Source: Desulfurococcaceae archaeon
GTDB taxonomy: Archaea; Thermoproteota; Thermoprotei_A; Sulfolobales; Desulfurococcaceae
Assembly (NCBI GenBank): GCA_028275705.1
Contig: JAPWUD010000002.1
Span: 59,385-123,384, forward strand
DNA length: 64,000 nt
Reading direction: 5' to 3'
Under the pieces are notes generated by a model that was given only the letters and a program-made list of their open reading frames with translations, had not been told where the DNA came from and made no database searches. The number at the start of each line of letters is the position of its first letter. The stretch's first letter is position 1. Shown in pieces: positions 26,079 to 34,931 of this stretch. Position numbers and translations under genes: made by a program.

Positions 26079-26101
26079 CCAAGATAGCATTATATATCAT
26101 G

Positions 26102-26164
26102 ACGACCTCCGCAACACCCCCTCATGGGGGAGAGTGAGCGGAGGTTCTCTCCTGGGCCACCGGT
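26102..26164 (+). ncRNA. GC-rich hairpin element, candidate sRNA or regulatory leader
   Basis: A ~60-base GC-rich island in AT-rich surroundings. Hairpin one pairs ACCTCCGC (26105-26112) with GCGGAGGT (26138-26145), with an inner CCCCC/GGGGG stem (26117-26121 with 26126-26130) closed by TCAT. An alternative hairpin pairs GGAGAG (26129-26134) with CTCTCC (26147-26152) and cannot coexist with the first. Two exclusive folds in front of a gene resemble a leader switch. It could equally be an independent small RNA; box C/D or H/ACA motifs are not convincing. Confidence 0.5.
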
Positions 26165-26214
26165 AATTGATTAATTTTATTTTGACTAATATTAATATAG
26201 GATTGGGTGGTTTT

Positions 26215-26955
26215 GTGGAGAATGTATTGTTAAGCCCTGTTAGAGTACTTGATTACTTCTCTAAGCAGACGAGGTTACTATTTATTAATGAAAGAAGCTA
26301 TGTTGTTAAAGACTATGCTTCCGAAGTTGGCTTGTTAAAGTGGTACTTAATAGTTACATCCAACCTAGCGGTTAGAATTTACCCGTTTAAATTAAACCCT
26401 GTTGATAGATTAAATAGAGAAGTTGAATTCATGTATAAAGCCGATAGGTGTTTTCAAAAACCAGAGATATTTCTAGTTGACTATAAGAGGTTGAAATTAG
26501 TCAGGGAGTTCGTTAGGGGTACAATTTATAGTTTTAACGCACCTCCTGGAGTACATTACTTGATTGGTAAAAACCTAGGGGAATGCCATGAGAATGGCTG
26601 GTTTCTCGGGGATACAAAAGCCTCGAATTTCGTAGTGATAGGGGATAAAACATATATTGTTGATGCAGAGCAGGCGGTGAACGAGTTTAATATACGTTAT
26701 GCTGCATGGGATCTACTGGTTTTAATCTCCACGCTGTCTATTGAGGGCTATTTACGAGCACTTACTAATAATTATCCAAGAATCCTCGATGAGGTACTGC
26801 GAGGTTATTTTGAGGGAGGTGGGAGATTACTAGAGGTGTTGAAGATCCTTAAAGAGGGGGAGTTCAAGCTACTGAGTTATATATTGATTCCATTCCCACT
26901 AAACATTGTGTATGCAAAGAAGCTTGAAGAAGCCGAGTCATTAATTAGTGGTTAA
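26215..26955 (+). CDS. Protein-kinase-like protein (Bud32/RIO-like fold)
   Basis: Kinase-like fold. The N-lobe lysine is probably in SYVVKDYASEVG. The catalytic loop is LGECHENGWFLGDTKASNFVVIGDKTYIVDAEQAV, which matches the Bud32-like pattern of catalytic Asp (GDTKASN) followed by a metal-binding Asp (VDAEQ in place of DFG). Such short atypical kinases with no activation loop are found in archaea; the substrate is unknown. I place the start at GTG 26215, which has GGGTGG four bases upstream; an in-frame TTG at 26167 would begin inside T-rich sequence without a ribosome site. The leader of ~110 bases contains the hairpin element above. Confidence 0.68.
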   Translation: MENVLLSPVRVLDYFSKQTRLLFINERSYVVKDYASEVGLLKWYLIVTSNLAVRIYPFKLNPVDRLNREVEFMYKADRCFQKPEIFLVDYKRLKLVREFVRGTIYSFNAPPGVHYLIGKNLGECHENGWFLGDTKASNFVVIGDKTYIVDAEQAVNEFNIRYAAWDLLVLISTLSIEGYLRALTNNYPRILDEVLRGYFEGGGRLLEVLKILKEGEFKLLSYILIPFPLNIVYAKKLEEAESLISG

Positions 26956-26957
26956 TA

Positions 26958-26963
26958 TTTAAA
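26958..26963 (+). promoter_or_regulatory. TATA box for the 27.0 kb C/D sRNA
   Basis: TTTAAA within AATATTTAAAGG, about 28-32 bases before box C at 26992. It places the transcript start just 5' of the sRNA. Confidence 0.5.
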
Positions 26964-26987
26964 GGGATTTATTAAACTAAGACTAAT

Positions 26988-27043
26988 CAAGGTGATGAAT
27001 TACCTCCGGCTAGATTTGTGAAGACAACTTACCCGGCTGACAT
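26988..27043 (+). ncRNA. C/D box sRNA candidate
   Basis: Box C GTGATGA (26992-26998), 11-nt guide ATTACCTCCGG, D'-like CTAGA (27010-27014), C' GTGAAGA (27018-27024), 12-nt guide CAACTTACCCGG and box D CTGA (27037-27040). Order and spacing are standard for archaeal C/D sRNAs. The D guide is complementary to CCGGGTAAGTTG; from memory, the 23S rRNA segment near E. coli position 1950 reads much like CGGGUAAGUU, so that helix is a plausible target. Box D lies five bases before the start codon of the phosphodiesterase gene. Confidence 0.7.
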
Positions 27044-27045
27044 TT

Positions 27046-27624
27046 ATGACAAGAATTCTTGTTATTGGAGATACACATATACCAGACCGTGCTGAGCAAA
27101 TACCCAGTGCTTTAATAGAGTACATTGATTCGGGTAAACCATGGGATATTGTTGCCTTTACAGGGGACTTTACGGAGAGAGAGATACTGGAGTGGACTTA
27201 CTCGCTTGGACGTGAAGTCTACGTAGTTAGGGGGAACATGGACTACCTCCCACTTCCAAAATCCGCAATATTCAATGTTGGAGAGATAATTTTCGGCATT
27301 CACCATGGTGATGGTGTGTATCCACGGGGTAACATTATTAAACTAAGTGAAATAGCGTCAAGGCTTGGAGCACACGTGTTATTAACAGGACACACCCATA
27401 GAGACTCTGTTAGAATGGGTGTTGGTAATAAAGCTCTCTTACTCAACCCTGGTTCACTAACTGGTGTTTGGGGTGGTGAAGGGGGTTCATATATTCCATC
27501 ACTCATGGTGCTCAATGTAAATGGTAGTGGTGTTCACGTGAGGACTGTTAGATTTGTAAATAATGAAATTAGGGAAATAGATAGTGTGGCGATGTGGAGT
27601 AATGGCGTGTGGCGGTTGGCTTAA
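27046..27624 (+). CDS. YfcE/MJ0936-like metallophosphodiesterase
   Basis: 192 residues, calcineurin-like phosphoesterase fold of the small MJ0936/Vps29 type. Metal ligands appear in GDTHIPDR, FTGDFTE, VRGNMDYL (the usual GNxD/H) and, at the C-terminal side, HHGDG and LTGHTHRDSV. MJ0936 homologues hydrolyse phosphodiesters in vitro; the cellular substrate is unknown. Start ATG 27046 has no clear ribosome site because a C/D sRNA candidate ends directly before it, so translation may be from a processed or leaderless message. The 3' end overlaps the convergent ABC ATPase gene by four bases. Confidence 0.87.
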   Translation: MTRILVIGDTHIPDRAEQIPSALIEYIDSGKPWDIVAFTGDFTEREILEWTYSLGREVYVVRGNMDYLPLPKSAIFNVGEIIFGIHHGDGVYPRGNIIKLSEIASRLGAHVLLTGHTHRDSVRMGVGNKALLLNPGSLTGVWGGEGGSYIPSLMVLNVNGSGVHVRTVRFVNNEIREIDSVAMWSNGVWRLA

Positions 27625-28709
27625 TCTTGCTCTTTATAGGGTAGAATAATAGTATTGGCCCATGGTATAGTTAACTCAAGCTCAGACCCTATGGATACGT
27701 CTAGGTTATTGGGTAAGTACACTAGTAGTTTGATGTTCCCAATTTTCACTCTACCCTCGATCTTCTCACCTGTGAACATTGCGAATTCGAGTACTCCCTT
27801 TAGAACACTATCACCTTCAATTGCTTTACTTGCACCAATCTTGATTACCTCAGGTCTAATCACAACAGCCACTTTTCGAGGCAGGTTCTCAGTGATTGCA
27901 ACACCCTTAATCACGATGTCAGTGTCTTCTAGTCTAACACGGGCCTCCTTACCCCTTTGATCCACTAGCACGCCTACATATATGCTACTCCTCCCGAGGA
28001 AGTCTGCCACGAAAAGACTTTTCGGGTATAAGTATAGCTCTCTAGGAGACCCAACTTGGACTATGCGTCCTTTATTCATAACGGCTATTCTATCAGACAT
28101 GCTCATTGCCTCCAGTTGATCGTGAGTTACATACACTGTAGTTATACCAAGTGATTTCTGAATTCTCCTCAACTCCTCCCTCATTTCAACCCTTAATTTT
28201 GCATCGAGATTACTCAATGGTTCATCAAGCAGTAGGACTCTTGGCTGAACAACAAGGGCTCTTGCAAGTGCAACCCTCTGTTGCTGACCTCCACTAAGCT
28301 GGAGTGGATATCTATTTTCAAACCCCACTAACTTGACTAATTCAAGCGCCCACTTAACCCTCTTCTCGATTTCTTCATCGGTTAGCTTCAACTCCTTCTT
28401 CCTAATTCTCAATCCATAAGCTACATTCTCGAATACTGTCATGTGGGGCCATAAAGCATAATTCTGGAACACCATTGCAGTCTGCCTTTTATATGGTTTG
28501 AGAAATGTAACGTCTTCATTGTCGAAGAAAACTCTCCCCTTATCTGGAACCTCGAATCCCGCGATAATTCTCAATGTAGTTGTCTTCCCACAACCACTCG
28601 GTCCCAGTATAGTGAAGAACTCGCTTTTTTCAATATCTAAGTTTACATCATCCACTGCAACTACGTTTCCAAAGTACTTTGAGACACTGTTCAATTTAAT
28701 TCTAGTCAT
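27621..28709 (-). CDS. ABC importer ATP-binding protein (FbpC/PotA/MalK-type)
   Basis: Energises the importer encoded upstream. Walker A GPSGCGKTT (about residues 36-44), Q-loop VFQNYALWPHMTVFENV, signature LSGGQQQRVALARAL, Walker B RVLLLDEPLSNLDAKLR and H-loop VYVTHDQLEAMSMSDR are all intact. The C-terminal ~110 residues are a TOBE/OB-like regulatory domain (AVVIRPEVIKIG). This architecture is shared by iron, polyamine, 2-aminoethylphosphonate and sugar importers, so the ligand is not decided by the ATPase. Start ATG 28709 is 12 bases after the permease stop. Confidence 0.9.
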   Translation of the reverse strand: MTRIKLNSVSKYFGNVVAVDDVNLDIEKSEFFTILGPSGCGKTTTLRIIAGFEVPDKGRVFFDNEDVTFLKPYKRQTAMVFQNYALWPHMTVFENVAYGLRIRKKELKLTDEEIEKRVKWALELVKLVGFENRYPLQLSGGQQQRVALARALVVQPRVLLLDEPLSNLDAKLRVEMREELRRIQKSLGITTVYVTHDQLEAMSMSDRIAVMNKGRIVQVGSPRELYLYPKSLFVADFLGRSSIYVGVLVDQRGKEARVRLEDTDIVIKGVAITENLPRKVAVVIRPEVIKIGASKAIEGDSVLKGVLEFAMFTGEKIEGRVKIGNIKLLVYLPNNLDVSIGSELELTIPWANTIILPYKEQD

Positions 28710-28721
28710 GCTCTCGCCCCA

Positions 28722-30968
28722 TTACACACCAATAAATGCATACCTCTGTTTAAACACAAACACAACTATTACTACTATAATCAACTGTATAAGTATTAAT
28801 AGTGTACCCATAGCTGCAACAAGGTATGGCCCCATCCCACCAGAACCGTATAGAGTCATCTTCATGTAGTATGTTAGAGGAGCTTGATCCTCCCTAATAC
28901 CTCCAAAAGTCACACTTGTTGACACCTCTGTAGCCATGTATATGAAGCCTATTAATGCGCCACTCAAGACATATCCAATAATTAACGGCATTATAACACC
29001 AAACACCACTTTATACCTTGAAGCCCCGAGGTTCATAGCAGACTCCTCGAGCGCTTCATGCACTTGCTGGAACCCGGCAAACACTGATCTAACTACATAT
29101 GGAAGCCTCCTCACAGTAAACGCAATAATGAAGACAAGCCAGGCAGCGAAACCAGGGCTGGCGGGGCTCAGCACTGTGCCAATATCTTGTGGAAGTAGAG
29201 ATGATAGAGTGATGAATAAGAAGTAGTATCCAAGGGCCATTACAAGACCTGGAACAGCTAGGGGTGCCGTTGCAAGTGAGTCTAGTAGTGAGGGAATATA
29301 CTTTACTTTAAGTCTACTAACACTATAACCCACTGCGATGGCTAGAAATACAGCTATGACTATTGAAACACCCGCGTACATAATGGTGTTTGTAATAAAC
29401 TTTGCAATGGCTGGGTCTAGGAGCAACCTCTCAATGTACATTAATGGATTCTCCGGTATTGAGAAAACTAAGTTATATCCTTGTGTATATGGTGCTAAGA
29501 CACCTATAGAGATCAATACAACGCCTACTTGTGGAAGCATGGCGAATATAACTAGTGGAAAAACCCCGAGATAGATAGCTATTTTACCAAGTAAACCGGG
29601 TTTTTGAGCTCTAGGCTTCCACCTCCCACCACGACTAATCATAGCGTATGAGCGCATACTAACATAGTTGCGTATTGCCAGAAAAGCTGTTAAAGCAATA
29701 AGCAATAATACCACCCCGAGTGCAGCAACCTCAGGCGAGATCACACCGTGCGCTGTAATAATACCCTCATATATCTTGTAGCTAATTAAATTACGCTCAT
29801 TGAATACTATTGGAGCACCAAGATCCTCGAGGCTGAATACAAAAACCAGCGTTGAGCCAGCTATTATTCCAGGTAAAGCGAGTGGAAGGGTAACACTTCT
29901 AAATAATCTAAACCCCTTAGCCCCTAGGTTCTCTGCTTGCTCCTCTGTAGAGGGATCTACATTTAAAAACGCTGTATAGGCGTTTAAGTAGACAATTGGG
30001 AAGAAAGTGAAAATTTGTGCTACAATAACACCAGCTAGGCTTGATAGTGTTAAGTAGCACCCTGTGAAGAACTTGTATATATAGGATATTGGCCCAGACT
30101 CACTCCATAGGAGCTTAACGACGAATGCATTTATAAATGGCGTGTTGAAGAGAGGAATTAAACCCATAATCCTCAGGAGAGTGTGTCCTGGGAAAGTATA
30201 TCGTGCAAGCACGAACGCTACAATAATACCCAGTATAGTGGCGGAAATTGTAACTATAGAGGCAACTATAAGGCTATTTAGTACGGGTCCATAGTTACTA
30301 CCCATTAACTTAACAATACATGTTCCATCAGAAAGCTGCATTACCTGCACAGGACTCGCATACATTGGATTAAAGTTTACATAAGTCCTTGTCCTCAATA
30401 CATTATAGTAATTAACCCACCAGTCCCTCCCAGCGGGTGGAATAAACGAGTTCACTAAAACCATGAATATTGGTATAAGCATGAATAGTAATAGAAATGC
30501 AAATCCAAATACTAGGAATAACCACAATGTTGAGTCTAGCTGGTAGAAAACAGACTTTAACTTCCTAGTTAACGAAACCCTATGCGTAGCCACCATAGTG
30601 AATTTTCTTCTCTGAATAATCATATCTCTGAGAGAACCATAAATATAGACCCCTAGATAGGGTGCTAGAAATACACCTATAACTACGAGGATGGAGGGAG
30701 CGCCAGTCAATAAAATTATAAGCTCGTATAGGAAGATCACTAATACAATGAATGAAAGTGAAAAACTGTATTTTATCCTATAGTAGTCAAACCCCTTTAA
30801 AGTAAGTAGAGAACCGGAAATAGCAGATATAGTTATGATAAATATGGATACCCAATCCGAGTATTCCAATGGCGTTAGCTCATATAGTATGGTGGTCAAA
30901 ACCCCAAATAATGCACCAATCAAAAATAATTCTATGAAACCAGCCCTCCTCACTATTACACACCGCAA
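28722..30968 (-). CDS. ABC importer permease, two domains fused (FbpB-like)
   Basis: 748 residues with about a dozen or more membrane helices. Two binding-protein-dependent permease domains are fused in one chain: each has the EAA coupling loop, first EEQAENLGAKGFRLFRSVTLPLALPG and second EESAMNLGASRYKVVFGVIMPLI. The fused layout is that of FbpB/ThiP (Fe3+, thiamine and related importers). The N-terminal ~110 residues contain three or four extra membrane helices before the first permease domain. Start GTG/ATG region at 30968; ~90 bases separate it from the binding-protein gene. Confidence 0.88.
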   Translation of the reverse strand: MRCVIVRRAGFIELFLIGALFGVLTTILYELTPLEYSDWVSIFIITISAISGSLLTLKGFDYYRIKYSFSLSFIVLVIFLYELIILLTGAPSILVVIGVFLAPYLGVYIYGSLRDMIIQRRKFTMVATHRVSLTRKLKSVFYQLDSTLWLFLVFGFAFLLLFMLIPIFMVLVNSFIPPAGRDWWVNYYNVLRTRTYVNFNPMYASPVQVMQLSDGTCIVKLMGSNYGPVLNSLIVASIVTISATILGIIVAFVLARYTFPGHTLLRIMGLIPLFNTPFINAFVVKLLWSESGPISYIYKFFTGCYLTLSSLAGVIVAQIFTFFPIVYLNAYTAFLNVDPSTEEQAENLGAKGFRLFRSVTLPLALPGIIAGSTLVFVFSLEDLGAPIVFNERNLISYKIYEGIITAHGVISPEVAALGVVLLLIALTAFLAIRNYVSMRSYAMISRGGRWKPRAQKPGLLGKIAIYLGVFPLVIFAMLPQVGVVLISIGVLAPYTQGYNLVFSIPENPLMYIERLLLDPAIAKFITNTIMYAGVSIVIAVFLAIAVGYSVSRLKVKYIPSLLDSLATAPLAVPGLVMALGYYFLFITLSSLLPQDIGTVLSPASPGFAAWLVFIIAFTVRRLPYVVRSVFAGFQQVHEALEESAMNLGASRYKVVFGVIMPLIIGYVLSGALIGFIYMATEVSTSVTFGGIREDQAPLTYYMKMTLYGSGGMGPYLVAAMGTLLILIQLIIVVIVVFVFKQRYAFIGV

Positions 30969-31058
30969 TGTACTCTCTAAAAATATTCAATTCAATGATA
31001 GTTTAAAAATTATGAAAAATCACACTAAGGGAATAAAGTATGGATCCAATGAATCAGC

Positions 31059-32792
31059 CTACTTTCGCCTCATCAATAGAAATAGTGCAATTACTACAAT
31101 AACTAGAACTACGACTAGTCCAATCATCGTTAGAGAGACTCCACTGGGCTGCGTCGTCTGAGTTGTTCCAGGTGGAGATATGGATGTAGTTGGTGTTGTT
31201 GTAGTGGGTGTGGTCGGCGTAGTTGGAGTAGTGGTTGTTGGAGACGGCGAGGTGGATGTGGTTGTTGTAGTTGGAGACGGCTTAGTGGGGACGGGTTCTC
31301 CACTAAGAGCTTTTTGCAGTAAGTTGAGGACATATTGATATCTTTCTCCCGCTTTACTCGTCCACGCACTCATTAGTGCTTGATATATCTGCCCCTTTGC
31401 TAACTCACGGCTAATAATTAAAGCGTAGTCAAGTGTAAACTCTACTTCTTTCTGTGTCAATGGGTCTATAAATTTCAATGGCTTAGTCAGCTCTCTTGTT
31501 AAATAGTCAAACCAATCTCGTGATATCTTACCGTTGAGGTACGCATTGGCGATCTGAGCCCATGCAGCTTGTAGGTCATCGTGTGCATTGACAACCGTAG
31601 CTTTGTAGTAGTACATTACTGCGTTAACCCACATTGCAGATAGTGTTTCATTGAATTCTATACCTGACAGTGCACTTAGTTGTTCAAATGCTTGCTTTAG
31701 ATCTGGTCTTTGCTGCCCTGCAGTAGTGTTAAATGTATTTGGATTTATAGGTATTCTATTAATGTCTTTATCCAACCATACTTGTTGACACCCATACTCA
31801 CTTAAAACCCATGCAACAAAGGCTGCGGCGTGAACAGGGTGTTTTGTATCTTTGAGTATTGCTATTGGATCAGCATTTACAATTGTCTCACCTTGTGGGG
31901 CAATATACTCACAGTTTGGATTAACATACATTGCCATATATCCGTAGAAATCAATGGTTGTTGAAACAGCTACATCCCCCCTAATAACAGCGTCTCTCGC
32001 ATCTCCACTACCTGGATATATCCTTGCATTTGCACCCATAAGAGTCAATATTCTCCAACCCTCCTCCCACCCCTTAGCCTGTAGTATTATCTCGAAGATG
32101 CGTGTAGTGGATGTACTCTGAGTTGGATCCGCAGTACCTATCAATGGTGTTCCAGGTAGGTATTTAGCGTACTCAGGCCTTGTGAGATCCTCCCATGTCA
32201 CAGGCTTCGGCACTCCATACCTATTCAATATCTCTTTGTTTACTGTGAATCCAAAACTACTTAGACTAGCACCAATCCAGTGTATGTTCCCACCTGGATC
32301 CTTCTTGTATGTTTCAGCACCCGCGATTCTCTCAGGTATTTTACTTAACTCATAGATCACTGCATAGTGTTCTGGTCTACTACTCGGATTTATGGGCATT
32401 AGGAAACCCAAGTCGTCTAGATTATTGAATAATGTGGGGCCTCCTCCCCATGCAACATCTATTGGAGTGCCCTGCTGTGTTGCCTTCTCAATATAGCTAG
32501 GCCAAAGCTCTGCAGATACTTGTAGGAATTGAAGCTCTGTTATACCAAGCTTCTTTGCAACCTCGCTATTGAGAAACATTGTCCTCGTAAGGCTTAAAAT
32601 AGATGACTCATGCCTAGTTATTATGATCAATTTTACATTTCTCTCGGTAGTTAAACTTACTAAGTAATCTATCCATGGATACTCCTTTCCCGTGGAAGGA
32701 CTCCATGGATACTGGGCCAGTCCAATAGGTATTAATACCTGTAGAGTTATCAGTAGAGAAAATAAAATACCGATAACACATAGTCTATTCAT
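31059..32792 (-). CDS. ABC importer substrate-binding protein with Thr-rich stalk and C-terminal anchor
   Basis: Family 1-type periplasmic-binding fold related to FbpA/ThiB-like proteins (VDVAWGGGPTLF, IHWIGASLSSFGFTVNKEIL, RGDVAVSTTIDFYGYMAMY, DPIAILKDTKHPVHAAAFVAWVLSE). An N-terminal signal peptide (about 1-26, ending GLAQ) exports it. Unlike most lipid-anchored binding proteins it ends with a ~50-residue Thr/Pro/Ser-rich stalk and a membrane helix with RRK tail, which fixes it to the cell surface facing the permease. About 150 extra residues follow the binding fold before the stalk. Ligand unknown. Confidence 0.83.
   Translation of the reverse strand: MNRLCVIGILFSLLITLQVLIPIGLAQYPWSPSTGKEYPWIDYLVSLTTERNVKLIIITRHESSILSLTRTMFLNSEVAKKLGITELQFLQVSAELWPSYIEKATQQGTPIDVAWGGGPTLFNNLDDLGFLMPINPSSRPEHYAVIYELSKIPERIAGAETYKKDPGGNIHWIGASLSSFGFTVNKEILNRYGVPKPVTWEDLTRPEYAKYLPGTPLIGTADPTQSTSTTRIFEIILQAKGWEEGWRILTLMGANARIYPGSGDARDAVIRGDVAVSTTIDFYGYMAMYVNPNCEYIAPQGETIVNADPIAILKDTKHPVHAAAFVAWVLSEYGCQQVWLDKDINRIPINPNTFNTTAGQQRPDLKQAFEQLSALSGIEFNETLSAMWVNAVMYYYKATVVNAHDDLQAAWAQIANAYLNGKISRDWFDYLTRELTKPLKFIDPLTQKEVEFTLDYALIISRELAKGQIYQALMSAWTSKAGERYQYVLNLLQKALSGEPVPTKPSPTTTTTSTSPSPTTTTPTTPTTPTTTTPTTSISPPGTTQTTQPSGVSLTMIGLVVVLVIVVIALFLLMRRK
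31140..31290 (-). repeat. Thr/Pro-rich stalk-coding low-complexity DNA
   Basis: Encodes runs such as PTTTTPTTPTTPTTTTPTT in the binding protein. Repeated ACA/ACC/ACT codons give a degenerate trinucleotide-like pattern on the minus strand. It is likely O-glycosylated in the mature protein and is prone to length change. Confidence 0.6.
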
Positions 32793-32800
32793 TAAACCAC

Positions 32801-32814
32801 CTCTTCAATAAGAG
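32801..32814 (-). promoter_or_regulatory. Inverted repeat in the leader of the binding-protein gene
   Basis: CTCTT-CAAT-AAGAG, a perfect 5-bp inverted repeat 9 bases before the ATG at 32792, just downstream of a TATA-like element (TTTTTTATCC on the minus strand, about 32825-32834). It overlaps the GAGGTGG ribosome site on one side, so it could be an operator or a leader hairpin hiding that site. Confidence 0.35.
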
Positions 32815-32870
32815 GATAAGGAGACAGTGGATAAAAAAGGTTTTAATTGAAAGTAATAAAGCAGTCTAAG

Positions 32871-34850
32871 CTACTTCTTCGGACTAGGCTTTTTGACTGC
32901 GTACCCAATGATCAAGCCGATGATCAAGGCCAATATTCCTGTCACAACAGTAGTAGTCATCTCGGTCTGGGTTACAGTAGTCGAAACTGTTGTGCTAACA
33001 GTTATAGGCACAGTAGTGGGCACAATGGTTGGCACGGTTGTAGGCACCACAGTAGTTACTACACGCTCCGTGGTCTTTGTGATCTCAGATGTTGTAGTAA
33101 CAGTCACTGTACTTGTAACAGTGGTTGTGACCGTTGGTGGAGCTGCCCCGAGAACGCTGACTACTGCGAGTTTCTTAGCGGTAGCATCATAGCTCTTTAA
33201 CATCTTGTACTGCTCATTAGCTGTTGGTGCAAGTAAATCTATAATTAGTGGGTGAACACCTGCTAGTAGTGCAAGTGAGTCTGCGCCTCCAAAGAGCCAT
33301 TCTTGAGGATCTCCAGCAACTACACCCCTCACCTTGTATGAGCCATATCCATCGTAGCTAGCTACAGCTACTACAAAACCCCATTTTTCAATGTTATCAA
33401 CGTCTGTTAGTAGACTCTTATCCACTTTGACTTCTATTGCCTCACCGGGAACAGCGTATACGCTAAACTTATCCCCTTGCTTAGCTACTAAAGACCCAGT
33501 ACTGGAATATATTGCACTTACCTCACCATCAGGCCACGGTGTATCTCCCCATCCCGGAATAGCGACAATTAAGTAGTGCCATCCAGGATTAATCTCCACG
33601 TTTAAGCCAGGTGCTGTCTTATTAACTGCTAGTTTAGCCGTCGTTAGTACGTATATTTGAAGATGCTGTAAGCTGAATCCATTCGGCCCATTCCATGGAT
33701 TACCGCCAAGGTTCTTGAAGGTTGCCCTGAAGTACACATAGTTGTCATCTGTAAATACCTGGAACTTCAATAAGTCGAAAACACCAGGCTTGAATACAGG
33801 GTTGGTGGGGTACTTCAAAGTACCAATACCATTATCATCTCCCTCGGGGTCTGAGAAGCTAAATACCTCTGTTCTCCTATAGGTTATGATCTTAACCCAC
33901 CACGCCACTAGGTTTGTAACGAATTTAGGACCATCTAATTCAACTCCATAGTATGATGAAGCCCATGCGGGCTCATAGTCTCCATACAGTGATTCACCTG
34001 CAACTGTTATAACTGAGTTGTACTTGTCCCAGTACTCGGCTGCATATCCAATAAAGCTCCAATTACCTGTACCCTGACCGTACAATAACGGATCATATTT
34101 ATATGGAGCTGGTGGCTGGTTATCAGTTATATAAGCCATGTGATACCACGCAATTCTAATTAACCCCGGATAAGTCTCATTCACGGGGTCGTGGTATGCA
34201 CCAGTCTCATCAACAAATATGAGAACTGTTGGGCCATGCATTAATATAGGCTTTGTAATCCCCTCATCAAGCATACTAGTGAATAGGTATGGAACGTTAT
34301 CCGGCTCAACAAAAGCCAGCATTCTATAGTAGGCGGCGGCACAAGTTGGATAGACTTTGCCCTTGTAAGTGTATGTATAATTTGGATCACTATATACACC
34401 AGCATGTTCCAATCTAAGCTTTACACCAATATACTCAAGTAGGTCGTTGACGGCTGAAATACTCGCTGGGCCGGAACCATAGTCGCTATCGCCAGCTACA
34501 TATAGTGCTTTATTTCCTTTCTTCAACCAGTCAAGGATCGCGTTCATCTCGTCTGGTGTGAACCCTGTTGTTGGCTGCCCTATTAGTAGTATATCTACAT
34601 TTGCCAGGAGATCTGGCGTTATAGGAGTGTTGTTTGCTATAGTCACCCATTTAACACTATATGTCTTACCATCAATAGTTACCTGCGTAATATTCCCCAT
34701 AATGTAGTTTAAATACTTATCCTTCTCTCCATGTCCAAGATCCACAGCTATAGTAATTGTCCCCACTTGCGCGTTGCTTATGGTTAGTAATGGTATTGTA
34801 GCTAGTAGGAGGGCTAGTAGTATGGATGTTACTAATATCTTTGTACTCAT
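32871..34850 (-). CDS. Secreted, membrane-anchored protein with glucodextranase-C-like domain
   Basis: Signal peptide (about 1-27, ending SNAQ); an N-terminal alpha/beta domain (TIAVDLGHGEKDKYLNYI, VDILLIGQPTTGFTPDEMNAILDWLKKGNKALYVAGDSDYG) resembling the DUF4350/amidotransferase-like fold; then a DOMON/glucodextranase-C-like beta domain (FSFSDPEGDDNGIGTLKYPTNP through LQHLQIYV and WGDTPWPDGE) found in surface pullulanases and S-layer-linked proteins; then a Thr/Val-rich stalk and a C-terminal membrane helix. Many Asn-x-Ser/Thr sites fit glycosylation. Probably binds a carbohydrate or forms part of a surface complex with its neighbours. No catalytic motif was seen. Confidence 0.68.
   Translation of the reverse strand: MSTKILVTSILLALLLATIPLLTISNAQVGTITIAVDLGHGEKDKYLNYIMGNITQVTIDGKTYSVKWVTIANNTPITPDLLANVDILLIGQPTTGFTPDEMNAILDWLKKGNKALYVAGDSDYGSGPASISAVNDLLEYIGVKLRLEHAGVYSDPNYTYTYKGKVYPTCAAAYYRMLAFVEPDNVPYLFTSMLDEGITKPILMHGPTVLIFVDETGAYHDPVNETYPGLIRIAWYHMAYITDNQPPAPYKYDPLLYGQGTGNWSFIGYAAEYWDKYNSVITVAGESLYGDYEPAWASSYYGVELDGPKFVTNLVAWWVKIITYRRTEVFSFSDPEGDDNGIGTLKYPTNPVFKPGVFDLLKFQVFTDDNYVYFRATFKNLGGNPWNGPNGFSLQHLQIYVLTTAKLAVNKTAPGLNVEINPGWHYLIVAIPGWGDTPWPDGEVSAIYSSTGSLVAKQGDKFSVYAVPGEAIEVKVDKSLLTDVDNIEKWGFVVAVASYDGYGSYKVRGVVAGDPQEWLFGGADSLALLAGVHPLIIDLLAPTANEQYKMLKSYDATAKKLAVVSVLGAAPPTVTTTVTSTVTVTTTSEITKTTERVVTTVVPTTVPTIVPTTVPITVSTTVSTTVTQTEMTTTVVTGILALIIGLIIGYAVKKPSPKK
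32950..33140 (-). repeat. Thr/Val-rich stalk-coding low-complexity DNA
   Basis: Encodes TVTTTVTSTVTVTTTSE and PTTVPTIVPTTVPITVSTT in the anchored protein. The repeat unit is roughly PTTVPT(I/V), about six residues, repeated three times with drift, followed by STTVSTTVT. Confidence 0.6.
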
Positions 34851-34931
34851 AGAGACACACCTTTACAATATAATAAATTGCATGAATGAATTAAAAAACT
34901 TTTCTAATTAAAGAGTGAGCAGGGCTAATAC

